Under the pieces are notes generated by a model, which worked only from the letters and a program-made list of their open reading frames with translations, did no database searches and was not told the origin of the DNA. A program made the position numbers and the translations under genes. A stretch of 41,302 bases of DNA from NCBI GenBank assembly GCA_026988015.1, contig JALSMA010000057.1:1-41302 (forward strand), written 5' to 3'. This DNA is from Desulfobulbaceae bacterium. Lineage in GTDB: Bacteria > Desulfobacterota > Desulfobulbia > Desulfobulbales > Desulfocapsaceae. This document shows positions 1-9,090 of this stretch, piece after piece (the stretch's first letter is position 1; every line of letters begins with the position of its first letter).

Positions 1-2
1 CG

Positions 3-25
3 CTCAAAATTTGGTAAATTTTGAG
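3..25. repeat. Perfect inverted repeat at left edge
   Basis: Two perfect 10-base arms (CTCAAAATTT and AAATTTTGAG) flank a 3-base loop. No T-run follows on the plus strand, and the minus-strand continuation lies outside the window. It lies about 175 bases past the 3' end of parB and could be a terminator for a gene beyond the edge or for parAB. The rest of 26-200 is AT-rich and holds no gene or DnaA box that I can see. Confidence 0.4.
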
Positions 26-200
26 GATAGTCTAATTTCAAGTCGAAAACAGGCATTTTGTCGTCAATAGTTTAATAAATTAACAAGTTACGCTGTCTAC
101 TATAAAAAACGTTGGGACAGCAGTGACGAAATATATTAATTTGCCATAGGAATCCTGAATAACAAAAAAAGATTAAAATTCATAGAGAATATGATCCTGA

Positions 201-1073
201 CTAGATATTTTCCCCGGCAATGATTTCAATGACTCGCTCAAGATCGTCGAGTGAGTAATATTCTATTTCTAATTTACCGCGGCTTCCATTTTGGACTAGG
301 TTTACCTTAGAATGTAATTTGTTGGTAACACGATTTATAAGTGATCGTGAAAAAGATTCTGGCAAGGTTGTTGTTTCTTTTGGTTGTCTGCTTTTTGAAC
401 CCATTCGCTCCTGCTTTATCCGGGAAGTGAGCTTCTCAGCCTGACGAACGGACATTCCTTTTGCAACGATATGGTCTCTTGCTTTTCTCATTGCAGGGGT
501 ATCATCAGAAAGGCGTAATATTGCCCTAGCGTGCCCCTCCGTAAGTGTCTTTTGTGCTATATCATTCTGTATAAAATCAGGTAGTTGTAGTAACCTTAGG
601 CGGTTAGTTATGGTAGATCTTTTTTTTCCTACCCTTTCCGCCGCCTGTTCCTGTGTGTATGAGAAAAGTTTTATAAGCTTATCGTATGCCTCTGCCTCCT
701 CAATGGGGTTAAGGTCCTGTCGTTGCACGTTTTCTATCAGGGCAAGTTCTAGGAGTTCATCTTCCCCACTGACCTCCCGTAATACAACAGGAACCTCTGA
801 TAGTCCAGCAAGTTTGGATGCTCGTAGTCGCCTTTCACCCGCAACCAGTCCAAAAGTTCCATCTCCTTTTGAAACAACCACTAGGGGTTGAATAACACCC
901 TTCTCCTCTATCGAACGGGCAAGTTCCTGAAGACTCCCTTCATCAAAATGTGTTCGTGGTTGAAACTGATTTGGAATAATTTTACTTAACTCGCAAGAGA
1001 AGTATTTTTCCTCCTCGTCTTCTTGATTGAATAAAAGGTCAACTCCTCTCCCTAAGCCTTTCATTTTTGCCAT
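201..1073 (-). CDS. parB: Chromosome-partitioning protein ParB
   Basis: ParB binds parS centromere sites, spreads along DNA as a CTP-dependent clamp and stimulates the ParA ATPase, so aiding chromosome segregation. The 290-residue protein has the ParB/Srx nucleotide-binding domain at about residues 25-115 with the AGERR motif near residue 78 and the ENVQRQDLNP box near 115. A central helix-turn-helix follows (AAERVGKKRSTITNRL, about 145-160), then a C-terminal dimerisation domain. Length is normal for chromosomal ParB. The ATG is preceded on the minus strand by AGGGTG. The gene begins 9 bases after the parA stop, so the two are co-transcribed. A perfect parS site lies upstream of parA. The identification is secure; that this is the chromosomal rather than a plasmid copy is inferred from housekeeping neighbours. 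Confidence 0.95.
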   Translation of the reverse strand: MAKMKGLGRGVDLLFNQEDEEEKYFSCELSKIIPNQFQPRTHFDEGSLQELARSIEEKGVIQPLVVVSKGDGTFGLVAGERRLRASKLAGLSEVPVVLREVSGEDELLELALIENVQRQDLNPIEEAEAYDKLIKLFSYTQEQAAERVGKKRSTITNRLRLLQLPDFIQNDIAQKTLTEGHARAILRLSDDTPAMRKARDHIVAKGMSVRQAEKLTSRIKQERMGSKSRQPKETTTLPESFSRSLINRVTNKLHSKVNLVQNGSRGKLEIEYYSLDDLERVIEIIAGENI

Positions 1074-1082
1074 TTTTTCACC

Positions 1083-1856
1083 CTATTTCTGTCTACGTAA
1101 AAATTCATTTGCCAGCTTTATGTATGCCTGGGCACCTGTAGATTTGACATCATATTCTATCACTGACTGCCCATGACTCGGACATTCGCTCAATCTGACG
1201 TTTCTTGGGATAACCGTTTTGAAAACTTGCTCGCCAAAATGTTTTTTGATTTTCTCCTCAACCTGAAAAGTTAACCTGTTTCGTTTGTCAAACATAGTGA
1301 GAAGAAGTCCCTCAATAAAAAGTAATTTGTTGAGCGATTTTTTAACAGAGCGTATTGTACTTATGAGTTGTGCTAGCCCCTCCATTGCAAAGTACTCACA
1401 CTGCATTGGGATGAGTACTGAGTCCGCAGCAGTAAGGCTGTTTATTGTTAACAGACCAAGCGATGGGGGACAGTCTATAATTATATAATCATAGTCTTCA
1501 CGAATTTCCTTGAGAAGGTTCTGCAAAACATATTCCCGGTCAGGTAAAGGGAAGAGTTCCATTTCTGCAGCCGCCAAATCAATACTAGACGGGATCAGTG
1601 TTAAGGGGTGTTTCGTATTCGGTACCACCAACACATCTTTTATGGGAAGTTCCCTTGTGTAACAATGGTACAGTTGGGCTTTTTCCTGTTTCTTCCCCCC
1701 CCCGATACCTGATGTTGCATTCCCTTGTGGGTCTGAATCAACCAATAACACTTTTTTATTCTTCCGTGCCAGGGCAGCAGAGAGACTCACCGCAGATGTC
1801 GTTTTTCCCACACCGCCCTTTTGATTTGCTATGGCAATAATTTTTCCGACTGTCAT
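1083..1856 (-). CDS. parA: Chromosome-partitioning ATPase ParA (Soj)
   Basis: ParA is a deviant Walker ATPase that binds DNA non-specifically as an ATP dimer and moves ParB-parS complexes. The KGGVGKTT deviant Walker A lies about ten residues from the start, followed by the DSDPQGNAT motif and the IIDCPPSLG Walker B-like motif. At 257 residues it is the short Soj-type form without an N-terminal regulatory helix-turn-helix. An upstream in-frame start would add seven residues, but the ATG at 1856 has GGGGAG five to six bases upstream and gives the usual short N-terminus, so I prefer it. It is the first gene of the parAB pair and is divergent from nadB; parS lies in the intergenic space. Confidence 0.95.
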   Translation of the reverse strand: MTVGKIIAIANQKGGVGKTTSAVSLSAALARKNKKVLLVDSDPQGNATSGIGGGKKQEKAQLYHCYTRELPIKDVLVVPNTKHPLTLIPSSIDLAAAEMELFPLPDREYVLQNLLKEIREDYDYIIIDCPPSLGLLTINSLTAADSVLIPMQCEYFAMEGLAQLISTIRSVKKSLNKLLFIEGLLLTMFDKRNRLTFQVEEKIKKHFGEQVFKTVIPRNVRLSECPSHGQSVIEYDVKSTGAQAYIKLANEFLRRQK

Positions 1857-2056
1857 TTTTACTCCCCGTTTGCACAAATGGTGAACATAGAGAAACTCTC
1901 CCTCTTTTCTATCTTATTTGGCTCACAATCACAACGGTTTTAGGAGCAATTGTTGCGGTTTTTGTTTTTCTTTCCCATAACACACCTTTTCTTGCCTTTA
2001 TTCGCTCATGGGGATAAGTTGTATTTAACTGAGAATATACAATTGTTTTTATTTTG

Positions 2057-2078
2057 CAATGTTTCACGTGAAACATTG
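2057..2078. promoter_or_regulatory. parS centromere site
   Basis: The 16-base core TGTTTCACGTGAAACA at 2060-2075 matches the bacterial parS consensus perfectly, and the palindrome continues without mismatch to 22 bases. It lies between divergent parA and nadB, 18 bases before the nadB start. ParB should load here, and the position means ParB could also influence both flanking promoters. Confidence 0.95.
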
Positions 2079-2095
2079 ATTGGGTGGGATGAGTG

Positions 2096-3739
2096 ATGGA
2101 ATCTGATTTTCTGGTGGTTGGAAGTGGTATCGCGGGCCTGTCATATGCATTGAAGTGTGCTGCATTGGGTTCAGTGGTGGTAGTGACAAAGAAGAAAGAT
2201 GTGGATACGGCAACTAATCTCGCGCAGGGGGGCATAGCTGCAGTAATGGAGGAGAAGGATACACTTACCTCCCATATTGGTGATACGTTGGAGTCTGGGG
2301 CTGGTCTTTGTGATGAAGCCGTTGTGGAGATGGTGGTGGGGGCAGGTCCGCGGAGAGTGTCAGAGTTGGTTGAAATTGGGGTAAAGTTTGTAAAGGATAG
2401 TGGGAATAGTTCTGGGTACTCTCTTGGTAGGGAGGGGGGACATAGCCACAGGCGAGTGGCGCATGCCAATGATTTAACAGGAAGGGAGATTGAGCGAGCC
2501 TTGCTTGGAAAGGTTCGAAAGAATAGTAACATAGAATTGTTGGAAGAGCATGTTGTTGTAGACCTTCTCATGGTTGATGGTGAGATGTACGGGTGGAAGG
2601 AGGGTGGGGGACAAAAGTGTGTCGGAGCCTATGTGATGTTCGATGGGGTTGTAGAACCTTACCGAGCAAAGGTGACTGCACTGTGCAGTGGGGGTGTGGG
2701 AAAGGTCTATTTGTATACAACAAATCCTGATATTGCCACTGGAGATGGTGTAGCAATGGCCTTTCGGGCAGGGGCAGAGGTGCAAAATATGGAGTTTGTA
2801 CAGTTTCATCCAACATGTCTGTATCATCCAGAAGAAAAAAATTTCCTAATATCGGAAGCGGTAAGGGGTGAAGGTGGAATCCTCATTGGCAAAGATGGTG
2901 AGCCTTTTATGGAAAAATATGATCCACGCAAGGATCTAGCAACTAGGGATACAGTGGCGAGGGCGATTGATAAAGAAATGAAGGAGACTGGAGAGGATTG
3001 TGTTTATCTCGACATTACTGGTCGGGATCCTGAATTTATAAAGCAACGGTTTCCAACGATATTTGAAAGGTGTCTGTCACATGGCATTGATATAACCAGG
3101 CAACCTATACCTGTGGTACCAGCCGCGCATTATATGTGTGGTGGGGTGCGTACCGATCGTATGGGAAAAACTACCATACCGGGACTCATTGCCCTTGGGG
3201 AGACTGCATGTACAGGTTTGCATGGAGGGAATCGTCTCGCGAGTAATAGCCTTTTGGAGGCTGTCGTTTATGCTGACAAGGCTGCTGGATTCTGCAAGGC
3301 AATATGGAGCAATTTGAGAAAGACTGAATTACCGGTGGTTGATCGGTGGAAATGTGGCGATGCGAGGAATCTTAGTGAGGAAATTCTCATCAACCATAAC
3401 TGGGATTCAATAAGAAGGCTGATGTGGAATTATGTGGGTATTGTAAGGTCAATGGAGCGACTTGCACTAGCGAAAAAACGCATGGATTTTATTTATGCGG
3501 AAATAGCGCAACACTATAAAGAGTATTATGTGACACCGAATATGATAGAATTACGTAATATAGCATTGAATTCATTATTAATAATTCAATCTGCTATACA
3601 TAGAAAGGAGTCCCGTGGACTCCATTTTGTGATTGACTATCCAGACAAACTTCCATTTCCAAGTCAAACGATATTCAAGCGAAAAGGAAGTTCAATTAGC
3701 TGGGATATTGAAATAATTAAGGAGAGAAGCAATGAGTAG
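2096..3739 (+). CDS. nadB: L-aspartate oxidase NadB
   Basis: NadB is a cytoplasmic FAD enzyme that oxidises L-aspartate to iminoaspartate, the first step of de novo NAD synthesis; under anaerobic conditions fumarate can serve as acceptor. The N-terminus has the FAD dinucleotide-binding motif VVGSGIAGLS. Further on are the family signatures NLAQGGIAAV, the catalytic-loop HSHRRVAHANDLTG, the RDTVARAID segment, and GLIALGETACTGLHGGNR followed by ASNSLLE near the FAD. About 547 residues is normal. A GTG lies one codon upstream of the chosen ATG; GGGTGGG lies just upstream and serves either. The 3' end overlaps the next gene by 8 bases, so it heads a three-gene operon. nadA and nadC are not in the window. 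Confidence 0.95.
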   Translation: MESDFLVVGSGIAGLSYALKCAALGSVVVVTKKKDVDTATNLAQGGIAAVMEEKDTLTSHIGDTLESGAGLCDEAVVEMVVGAGPRRVSELVEIGVKFVKDSGNSSGYSLGREGGHSHRRVAHANDLTGREIERALLGKVRKNSNIELLEEHVVVDLLMVDGEMYGWKEGGGQKCVGAYVMFDGVVEPYRAKVTALCSGGVGKVYLYTTNPDIATGDGVAMAFRAGAEVQNMEFVQFHPTCLYHPEEKNFLISEAVRGEGGILIGKDGEPFMEKYDPRKDLATRDTVARAIDKEMKETGEDCVYLDITGRDPEFIKQRFPTIFERCLSHGIDITRQPIPVVPAAHYMCGGVRTDRMGKTTIPGLIALGETACTGLHGGNRLASNSLLEAVVYADKAAGFCKAIWSNLRKTELPVVDRWKCGDARNLSEEILINHNWDSIRRLMWNYVGIVRSMERLALAKKRMDFIYAEIAQHYKEYYVTPNMIELRNIALNSLLIIQSAIHRKESRGLHFVIDYPDKLPFPSQTIFKRKGSSISWDIEIIKERSNE

Positions 3740-4310
3740 GAAGTATGTAATCTCAGTTATGTCAAAAGACAGACCGGGTATAATTGCAGATATAACCACT
3801 GTAATTTATGACCTTGGCGGAGATTTGGCCGATTTGAATCAATCAATACTTGGTGGTTATTTTACTATGATTCTTATGGCAGAGTTTGACGGTCCTGTTA
3901 CGAGGAAGATTCTGTTAACTCGGTTTTCCGAGATACAGTCTGAAACTCCGGTTGCTGCACTGATAAAAGAGGTCAAAGAAGTTATGTACGGTAGCCATGG
4001 TAGACTGCCAGATGATACATTTGTGGTAACGGCTCAAGCGGATAACAGGAAAGGGCTTGTTAAGACTTTGGGTGATTTTTTTTATAGTAGGAATATCAAT
4101 GTGTTAGATTTAGTTACGGCTATTGATAAAAACTGTTATACCATGATATTTCAGGTTGACTTGAGTCAGGTTGACTCAATGAAAAGTTTGCGAAGTGAGT
4201 TAACCTCACTAGGAGAACGTGAAGAGATGGAACTTGTGCTGCAGCATAATGACATCTATATGGCAACAAATGAGGTCGGTACCGCACTTGAAACAATAAT
4301 AGGGGACTAG
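3732..4310 (+). CDS. Double ACT-domain protein, GcvR-like
   Basis: The 192-residue protein has two ACT domains in tandem. The first begins at the start with VISVMSKDRPGIIADIT; the second begins near residue 95 with FVVTAQADNRKGLVKTLGDFF. There is no helix-turn-helix or catalytic domain, so it should be a small-molecule-sensing regulator. GcvR, the E. coli antagonist of GcvA in glycine-cleavage control, has the same architecture. ACT proteins of this kind are commonly found beside UPF0210 genes, as here. The GAGAGAAGCA region serves as ribosome-binding site inside the end of nadB. The ligand is unknown; an amino acid is expected for the family. Confidence 0.8.
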   Translation: MSRKYVISVMSKDRPGIIADITTVIYDLGGDLADLNQSILGGYFTMILMAEFDGPVTRKILLTRFSEIQSETPVAALIKEVKEVMYGSHGRLPDDTFVVTAQADNRKGLVKTLGDFFYSRNINVLDLVTAIDKNCYTMIFQVDLSQVDSMKSLRSELTSLGEREEMELVLQHNDIYMATNEVGTALETIIGD

Positions 4311-4316
4311 GAGAGT

Positions 4317-5696
4317 ATGCTTCGCTCAGATCAAATAATGGCAACAGTAGAGATGGTCCAGAAAGAAAATCTTGATGTTCGAACGGTCACAATGGGAATT
4401 AATCTGCTGGACTGCAGATATGGATCAGTGAAAAAGACCTGTGAAATAGTAGAAGAAAAGATTGCAAGATTTGCGGGAGATTTTGTTGAAAAGTGTGATG
4501 AAGTGGCTGTGAAGTATGGAATACCTGTAATTAACAAACGAATATCTGTAACTCCTGCAGCGCTGGTAGGTGCAGGTTTTAGCAGCGATGATTTTGTGAA
4601 ACTTGCAATAAGTCTGGATAGAGCAGCTGCACAGGCAGGTGTGGATATTCTTGGAGGATTTACAGCCCAGGTTGAAAAAGGAATCACGGTCACAGATAGG
4701 GCTTTCATAGAATCAATTCCCAAAGCCCTGGCGGGGACAAGCAGACTTTGCGCATCGATCAATGTTGGTTCCAGTCATAAAGGGATTAATATGGATGCTG
4801 TAGCTATGATAGGGAGGACTATTAAAGATCTTGCAGAGGAAACTGCGGATAGCGGCGGTTTTGGAGCAGCAAAATTTGTAGTTTTCTGTAACCAACCCGG
4901 TGATAACCCATTCATGGCAGGTGCAATCCATGGAATAGAGGAAGCAGAAGTGGTGCTGAATGTCGGTGTTTCAGGCCCCGGGGTTATTGCAAGATCATTG
5001 AAAAAGACCATAGCTAAAAGGGGAACGGATAATTTAAAGCTGGATGATATCGCAGAGGAAATTAAACAGATTACCTTCAGAGTAACACGATGTGGCGAGC
5101 TCATTGGGCGTCAGGTGTCAAAGATTTTGGGGGTGGAGTTCGGGGTGGTTGATCTTTCGCTTGCCCCAACCCCCAAAATAGGTGACTCGGTGGGAGAAAT
5201 TCTCCAGATTTTAGGGGTTGATGATGTTGGAGCGCCTGGATCTACCGCCATTGTAGCTCTGTTGAATGATGCTGTGAAAAAAGGGGGAATATTTGCTTCA
5301 AAGGCAGTGGGGGGCTTGAGTGGTGCCTTTGTACCAGTTATGGAGGATGCTGTGTTGGCAGAGGCAGTGGGAAAGGGTGCCCTTACCATTGAAAAACTAG
5401 AAGCTCTAACCTGTGTCTGTTCGGTTGGGTTGGATATGGTGCCTATTCCAGGAGATGTTGATGCAGCGACAATTTCAGCAATTATTGCAGATGAAATGGC
5501 AATAGGGATGATCAACAACAAGACGACAGCGGCACGTTTAATACCGGTACCCGGGAAAAAGGCGGGAGAGGTTGTAAATTTTGGGGGGCTTTTTGGGAAA
5601 AGTCCAATAATGGAGGTGAGAAATGTGAATAAGTCTGGACGTTTTATTGCGTGGGGCGGACGTATTCCAGCTCCAATTCACTCTTTTAAGAATTAA
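4317..5696 (+). CDS. UPF0210 (DUF711 / PFL-like) family protein
   Basis: The 459-residue protein has the full length and pattern of the UPF0210 family: N-terminal DVRTVTMGINLLDC, central SGGFGAAKFVVFCN and DNPFMAGA, then the SVGEIL and GSTAIVALLNDAVKKGG segments. Family members have a fold related to the pyruvate formate-lyase barrel but no established reaction. The start is preceded by AGGAGAG and lies only 6 bases after the ACT-domain gene, so the two are certainly co-transcribed. That pairing is widely conserved and suggests the ACT protein controls this protein or senses its substrate, but this is inference. Confidence 0.9.
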   Translation: MLRSDQIMATVEMVQKENLDVRTVTMGINLLDCRYGSVKKTCEIVEEKIARFAGDFVEKCDEVAVKYGIPVINKRISVTPAALVGAGFSSDDFVKLAISLDRAAAQAGVDILGGFTAQVEKGITVTDRAFIESIPKALAGTSRLCASINVGSSHKGINMDAVAMIGRTIKDLAEETADSGGFGAAKFVVFCNQPGDNPFMAGAIHGIEEAEVVLNVGVSGPGVIARSLKKTIAKRGTDNLKLDDIAEEIKQITFRVTRCGELIGRQVSKILGVEFGVVDLSLAPTPKIGDSVGEILQILGVDDVGAPGSTAIVALLNDAVKKGGIFASKAVGGLSGAFVPVMEDAVLAEAVGKGALTIEKLEALTCVCSVGLDMVPIPGDVDAATISAIIADEMAIGMINNKTTAARLIPVPGKKAGEVVNFGGLFGKSPIMEVRNVNKSGRFIAWGGRIPAPIHSFKN

Positions 5697-5788
5697 GTGT
5701 TTTGAAACATAGTAATTTTTAAAAAAAAATTTAAGGATGCGCAACGAAACAGGGGAGGATTTTTACGAGTCCATCAAGGAAAGGTAAT

Positions 5789-5826
5789 AAAAAAAAAGGC
5801 CCTTGAGTAGTTATACTCAGGGGCCT
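5789..5826 (-). terminator. Rho-independent terminator of the tRNA pair
   Basis: Read on the minus strand, GGCCCCTGAGTA, a four-base loop and TACTCAAGGGCC form a 12-bp stem with one mismatch, followed by a run of T residues. It lies just downstream of tRNA-Glu. Confidence 0.9.
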
Positions 5827-5834
5827 TGATCGTA

Positions 5835-5912
5835 TGGCGTCCCCAGTCGGATTCGAACCGGCGTTGCTGGGATGAAAACCCAGTGTCCTGGACCTGACTA
5901 GACGATGGGGAC
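5835..5912 (-). tRNA. tRNA-Glu (anticodon UUC)
   Basis: The minus strand folds into a full cloverleaf: acceptor GTCCCCA pairs with the 3' TGGGGAC, the anticodon arm is CTGGG-TTTTCAT-CCCAG giving anticodon TTC, and the T arm contains GGTTCGAATCC. Discriminator G and an encoded CCA end are included. It is 75 bases plus CCA. Confidence 0.97.
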
Positions 5913-5934
5913 GTATATACAAAAACTAAATATT

Positions 5935-6010
5935 TGGTGGGTCGTGTGCGACTCGAACGCACGACTCTCTGCTTAAAAGGCAGATACTCTACCGACTGAG
6001 TTAACGACCC
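5935..6010 (-). tRNA. tRNA-Lys (anticodon UUU)
   Basis: The minus strand gives acceptor GGGTCGT, D arm with CTCAGTCGGTAGAG, anticodon arm TCTGC-CTTTTAA-GCAGA with anticodon TTT, T arm with CGTTCGAGTCG, discriminator A and encoded CCA. It lies 22 bases upstream of tRNA-Glu in the same orientation, so both probably come from one transcript. Confidence 0.97.
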
Positions 6011-6225
6011 ATGGAGCAAGCCTTTATACAAAGTTGTTTTTCCCGTGTCAAGAAAAAAAGTTAAGGAAATATTATCATGGGAATGATAGAGTTGTCAAGC
6101 AGAGCTTTATCATAATATCACAGGTGCAGGCAAAGTGACCGGCTGGAGATTTGATGTGACCATGGTGATTGAATGGAGTATATTGATAACTCGTTAATTA
6201 TCAGTAATTTCAACAGGGAAAATGA

Positions 6226-6831
6226 ATGGGATTTATAAAAGGAACAGCCAGTTATGTCCGTTTCGCGGTCGAGGGAGAACTACCTGAAAATATATGGGAT
6301 TTTATTGCTGACCGGGTGGTTGCATTTGCCTTTAAAGACATTGATGAAACCTACGATGAGGATTCACTGGGCTGGGTTTCTGTCAGTAATATGTTTGATA
6401 CTGATTTTGACTACGCATCTTATGCATCAGGGAATTATGTGACACTTTCCATGCGTCTGGATGAACGAAAGGTGTCAGGGGCGATAGTGAAAAAATTTGT
6501 TCAGAAAGAGGAAGAGCGGATAAAAAAAGAGAAACAGATTCCCAAGATTCCGCGCAGCATGCGGGTAGAGATCAAAGAACGGGTCCAGAATGAGTTGATG
6601 CGAAAAGCGCTTCCCATGCCTTCAGTTTTTGACCTGTGCTGGAATCTTGAAAACTCGACACTTCTCTTTTTCTCGACAAATAAAAAGGCCCAGGCATTGC
6701 TTGAGGATCTATTCAAGGAGAGTTTTGGGATGACAATTATCCAGCAAATTCCATACCTCTGCGGCGAGCATATTCTTGAGGAAGAAGACGCTGATAAGTT
6801 AGTACGAATAACACCTGACATCTTCACGTAG
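6226..6831 (+). CDS. RdgC-like recombination-associated protein (short form)
   Basis: The 201-residue protein resembles the central part of RdgC, a ring-shaped DNA-binding protein that limits RecA access. Similar features are the GWVS segment near residue 45, a basic helical region about 85-130 rich in Lys, Glu and Arg (KKEKQIPK, then the RVQNELMRKALP segment comparable to the LL-PRAF segment of RdgC), and an ending with STNKKAQALLEDLFKESFG comparable to the SAKKAE segment. It is about 100 residues shorter than E. coli RdgC, and the missing C-terminal function may be supplied by the next gene. The start has CAGGGA upstream. The family assignment rests on remembered motif similarity only. Confidence 0.55.
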   Translation: MGFIKGTASYVRFAVEGELPENIWDFIADRVVAFAFKDIDETYDEDSLGWVSVSNMFDTDFDYASYASGNYVTLSMRLDERKVSGAIVKKFVQKEEERIKKEKQIPKIPRSMRVEIKERVQNELMRKALPMPSVFDLCWNLENSTLLFFSTNKKAQALLEDLFKESFGMTIIQQIPYLCGEHILEEEDADKLVRITPDIFT

Positions 6832-6852
6832 GTTAAAATAGGGCAGAGAATA

Positions 6853-7395
6853 ATGGATTTAGTTGATCTGATATCGGAAAAGAGATTTGTTGGCCAGGAA
6901 TTCCTTACCTGGTTGTGGTGGAAGAGTGAGGAGCGGGGCGGGGTGGTAGCTCTTCCTGGTGAAGGGGATATCGTGGTTGTTTTTGAGAAACACATGCTGC
7001 TTGAATATGGTGAGGGGGACTCCAACGAAAGCTTGATATGTCGCGGACTGCAAACGGAACTGCAGGAGGCCAGAACAGGTTTGTTGATGGGGAAAAAACT
7101 TGAACAGGCGAGAATTCAGCTGGTATATAATGATTATGAGTGGAATTTCACAATGGCTGCGGCCCTGATGGAGTTTCGAAATGTGAAACTGCCCAAGACA
7201 GTGGGCGAATCAGGAAATAATGACAACCCGGAGGAACGTGAAGGAATGATTCTAGAGCGTATTTTCCTCTTCGAGGAACTCAACCGTATAGTACTTGAGC
7301 TTTTCCGGCTCTTTTTACAGATCAGAGTAGGTGCTGAGTGGCGTGAGGAGTTGCAAAAAATAAGAGAGTGGGTCAGTAGGGCGGAAAGGGCTTGA
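6853..7395 (+). CDS. Conserved protein paired with RdgC-like gene
   Basis: This 180-residue soluble protein begins 21 bases after the RdgC-like gene and is surely co-transcribed with it. It has a recognisable N-terminal stretch, FVGQEFLTWLWWKSEE, then beta-rich GDIVVVFEKHMLLE, a basic helix (EARTGLLMGKKLEQARIQL) and a C-terminal amphipathic helix. No signal peptide or catalytic motif is visible. I recall similar genes beside short RdgC proteins in other deltaproteobacteria, which suggests a two-subunit version of RdgC, but no function has been shown. AGAGAATA precedes the ATG as a weak ribosome-binding site. Confidence 0.7.
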   Translation: MDLVDLISEKRFVGQEFLTWLWWKSEERGGVVALPGEGDIVVVFEKHMLLEYGEGDSNESLICRGLQTELQEARTGLLMGKKLEQARIQLVYNDYEWNFTMAAALMEFRNVKLPKTVGESGNNDNPEEREGMILERIFLFEELNRIVLELFRLFLQIRVGAEWREELQKIREWVSRAERA

Positions 7396-7449
7396 TGGCA
7401 TGTTGCGACATCAGCTAATACCCGAAGGGGAGGTGGGGGGGGTAAAAAC

Positions 7450-7551
7450 ATGATGGAGTCTAAAAACTCTTCATCTGCATCTTGTATTCCCTTTAGGAAG
7501 TGCCCTTGTGGTGCATTTGAAGTTTTTTGGAGTCTGCGCCTGCCTACTTAG
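7450..7551 (+). CDS. Possible 33-residue small ORF upstream of gatB
   Basis: An ATG-initiated frame follows the G-rich run GGTGGGGGGGG with six bases between, which could act as a ribosome-binding site. The product would be Ser-rich at the N-terminus and contain KCPCGAFEVFW. There is no homologue that I recognise and it may be chance. The remainder of 7396-7645 holds no other feature that I can support. Confidence 0.15.
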   Translation: MMESKNSSSASCIPFRKCPCGAFEVFWSLRLPT

Positions 7552-7645
7552 CCATCTGGATTTTCAGAAGGCCTCCACAAATTCAGACAGTTTATAAAAA
7601 TACAAATAATCCCATTATCAGTAATGAGATCAAGACGAGAGAATT

Positions 7646-9070
7646 ATGGAGTTTGAAACTGTAATAGGGCTTGAAATTCATGCCCAGCTGAAGACAAAAT
7701 CAAAAATATTTTGTGGGTGTTCAACCGAGTTTGGGGCACCCCCAAACACACATACTTGCCAGGTGTGTCTAGGGATGCCGGGAGTGTTGCCGGTTTTAAA
7801 CAAAAAGGTGGTTGAGTACTCAATCAAAATGGGGCTGGCTACAGATTCCACCATCAACACCTATAATCAGTTTGCACGTAAAAACTATTTTTATCCAGAT
7901 CTTCCAAAGGGGTATCAGACCTCTCAGTTTGACCTGCCCATAGTTGAGTTTGGTAAGGTGGAGATCGAGGTCAATGGTCGGAAAAAAAGCATTGGGATCA
8001 CTCGCATGCACATGGAGGAGGATGCGGGAAAACTGATCCATGATGACCGGGAACCGAAATCCTATGTCGATTTAAACAGAACTGGAACCCCCCTGCTTGA
8101 AATAGTTTCAGAGCCGGATATGCGGTCCCCTGAGGAAGCCTATGCATATCTAAAGAAGCTTCATGCCATTCTGAGGTATCTTGATATCTGTGACGGTAAT
8201 ATGCAGGAGGGGAGTTTTCGCTGCGATGCCAACATCTCGCTCAGGCCTGTTGGCCAGAAAGAACTTGGTACTAGGAGTGAGCTCAAAAACATGAATTCAT
8301 TTAAAAACGTCCAGGCGGCGTTGGAATATGAAGTGCGTCGTCAGCGTGATATTCTCCTTGACGGTGGAAAGGTTATCCAGCAGACTTTGCTCTGGGATGC
8401 TGACAGAAATCGAACTGAGTCCATGCGAGGTAAGGAGGAGGCCCACGATTACCGCTACTTTCCATGTCCCGACCTGGTTCCTATTGTTATTGATGAGGAG
8501 TGGATTGAGGTGATTAGAAAAACCCTCCCGGAGTTACCGGATGCCAGGAGGGATCGTTTTATTGAAGAGCATCATTTGCCGGAATATGATGCTATACTGC
8601 TGACGGGTTCACGTGAGCTGGCCGATTTTTTTGAGGCGGCTGTGGAGAGTGGCGGAAACCCCAAAAAGGTCTCCAACTGGATTATGACTGAGATGATGCG
8701 TGAATTGAAAGGGGCTGATATTTCAGAATGTCTGGTGAAACCTGAGCAACTCGGGGCACTGCTGAAAATGGTCGAAGATGGGATCATATCAGGGAAAATT
8801 GCCAAGACAGTATTTCTTGAAATGATGGAATCCGGACATGATCCAAAGCGAGTTGTGGAGGATAAAAATCTTGTTCAGGTATCGGATCAGGGGGAATTAC
8901 TAACTATTGTGATGGAAATTATAGCAGATAACCCGGGCCAGGCAGAAGATTTTAAAAATGGAAAAACCAAATTGATGGGGTATTTTGTAGGGCAGCTCAT
9001 GCAGAGGACGAAGGGAAAGGCAAACCCCAAGGTTGCCAATGAGTTGTTTGCAAAAGAACTGGCAGGGTAA
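7646..9070 (+). CDS. gatB: Asp/Glu-tRNA amidotransferase subunit GatB
   Basis: GatB is the kinase/transamidation subunit of GatCAB, which converts Glu-tRNA(Gln) or Asp-tRNA(Asn) to the amidated form. The 474 residues open with [15 protein letters not shown] and carry the zinc-site cysteines (CGCS and CQVCLGMPG), the YPDLPKGYQ loop, LHMEEDAGK-type segment [11 protein letters not shown], and the [17 protein letters not shown] signature, followed by the helical and YqeY-like tail domains. Length is typical. gatA and gatC are not adjacent, so the complex must be completed by genes elsewhere. The start has only a purine-rich GAGAGA upstream. The call is secure. Confidence 0.97.
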   Translation: MEFETVIGLEIHAQLKTKSKIFCGCSTEFGAPPNTHTCQVCLGMPGVLPVLNKKVVEYSIKMGLATDSTINTYNQFARKNYFYPDLPKGYQTSQFDLPIVEFGKVEIEVNGRKKSIGITRMHMEEDAGKLIHDDREPKSYVDLNRTGTPLLEIVSEPDMRSPEEAYAYLKKLHAILRYLDICDGNMQEGSFRCDANISLRPVGQKELGTRSELKNMNSFKNVQAALEYEVRRQRDILLDGGKVIQQTLLWDADRNRTESMRGKEEAHDYRYFPCPDLVPIVIDEEWIEVIRKTLPELPDARRDRFIEEHHLPEYDAILLTGSRELADFFEAAVESGGNPKKVSNWIMTEMMRELKGADISECLVKPEQLGALLKMVEDGIISGKIAKTVFLEMMESGHDPKRVVEDKNLVQVSDQGELLTIVMEIIADNPGQAEDFKNGKTKLMGYFVGQLMQRTKGKANPKVANELFAKELAG

Positions 9071-9090
9071 CAGACGGTCACGGGAGGCCA

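Noticed and set aside
1909-2571. 220-residue minus-strand frame across the parA-nadB gap and the start of nadB
   Set aside because: It lies opposite nadB codons, covers the parS palindrome and has no recognisable motif, so it is a shadow.
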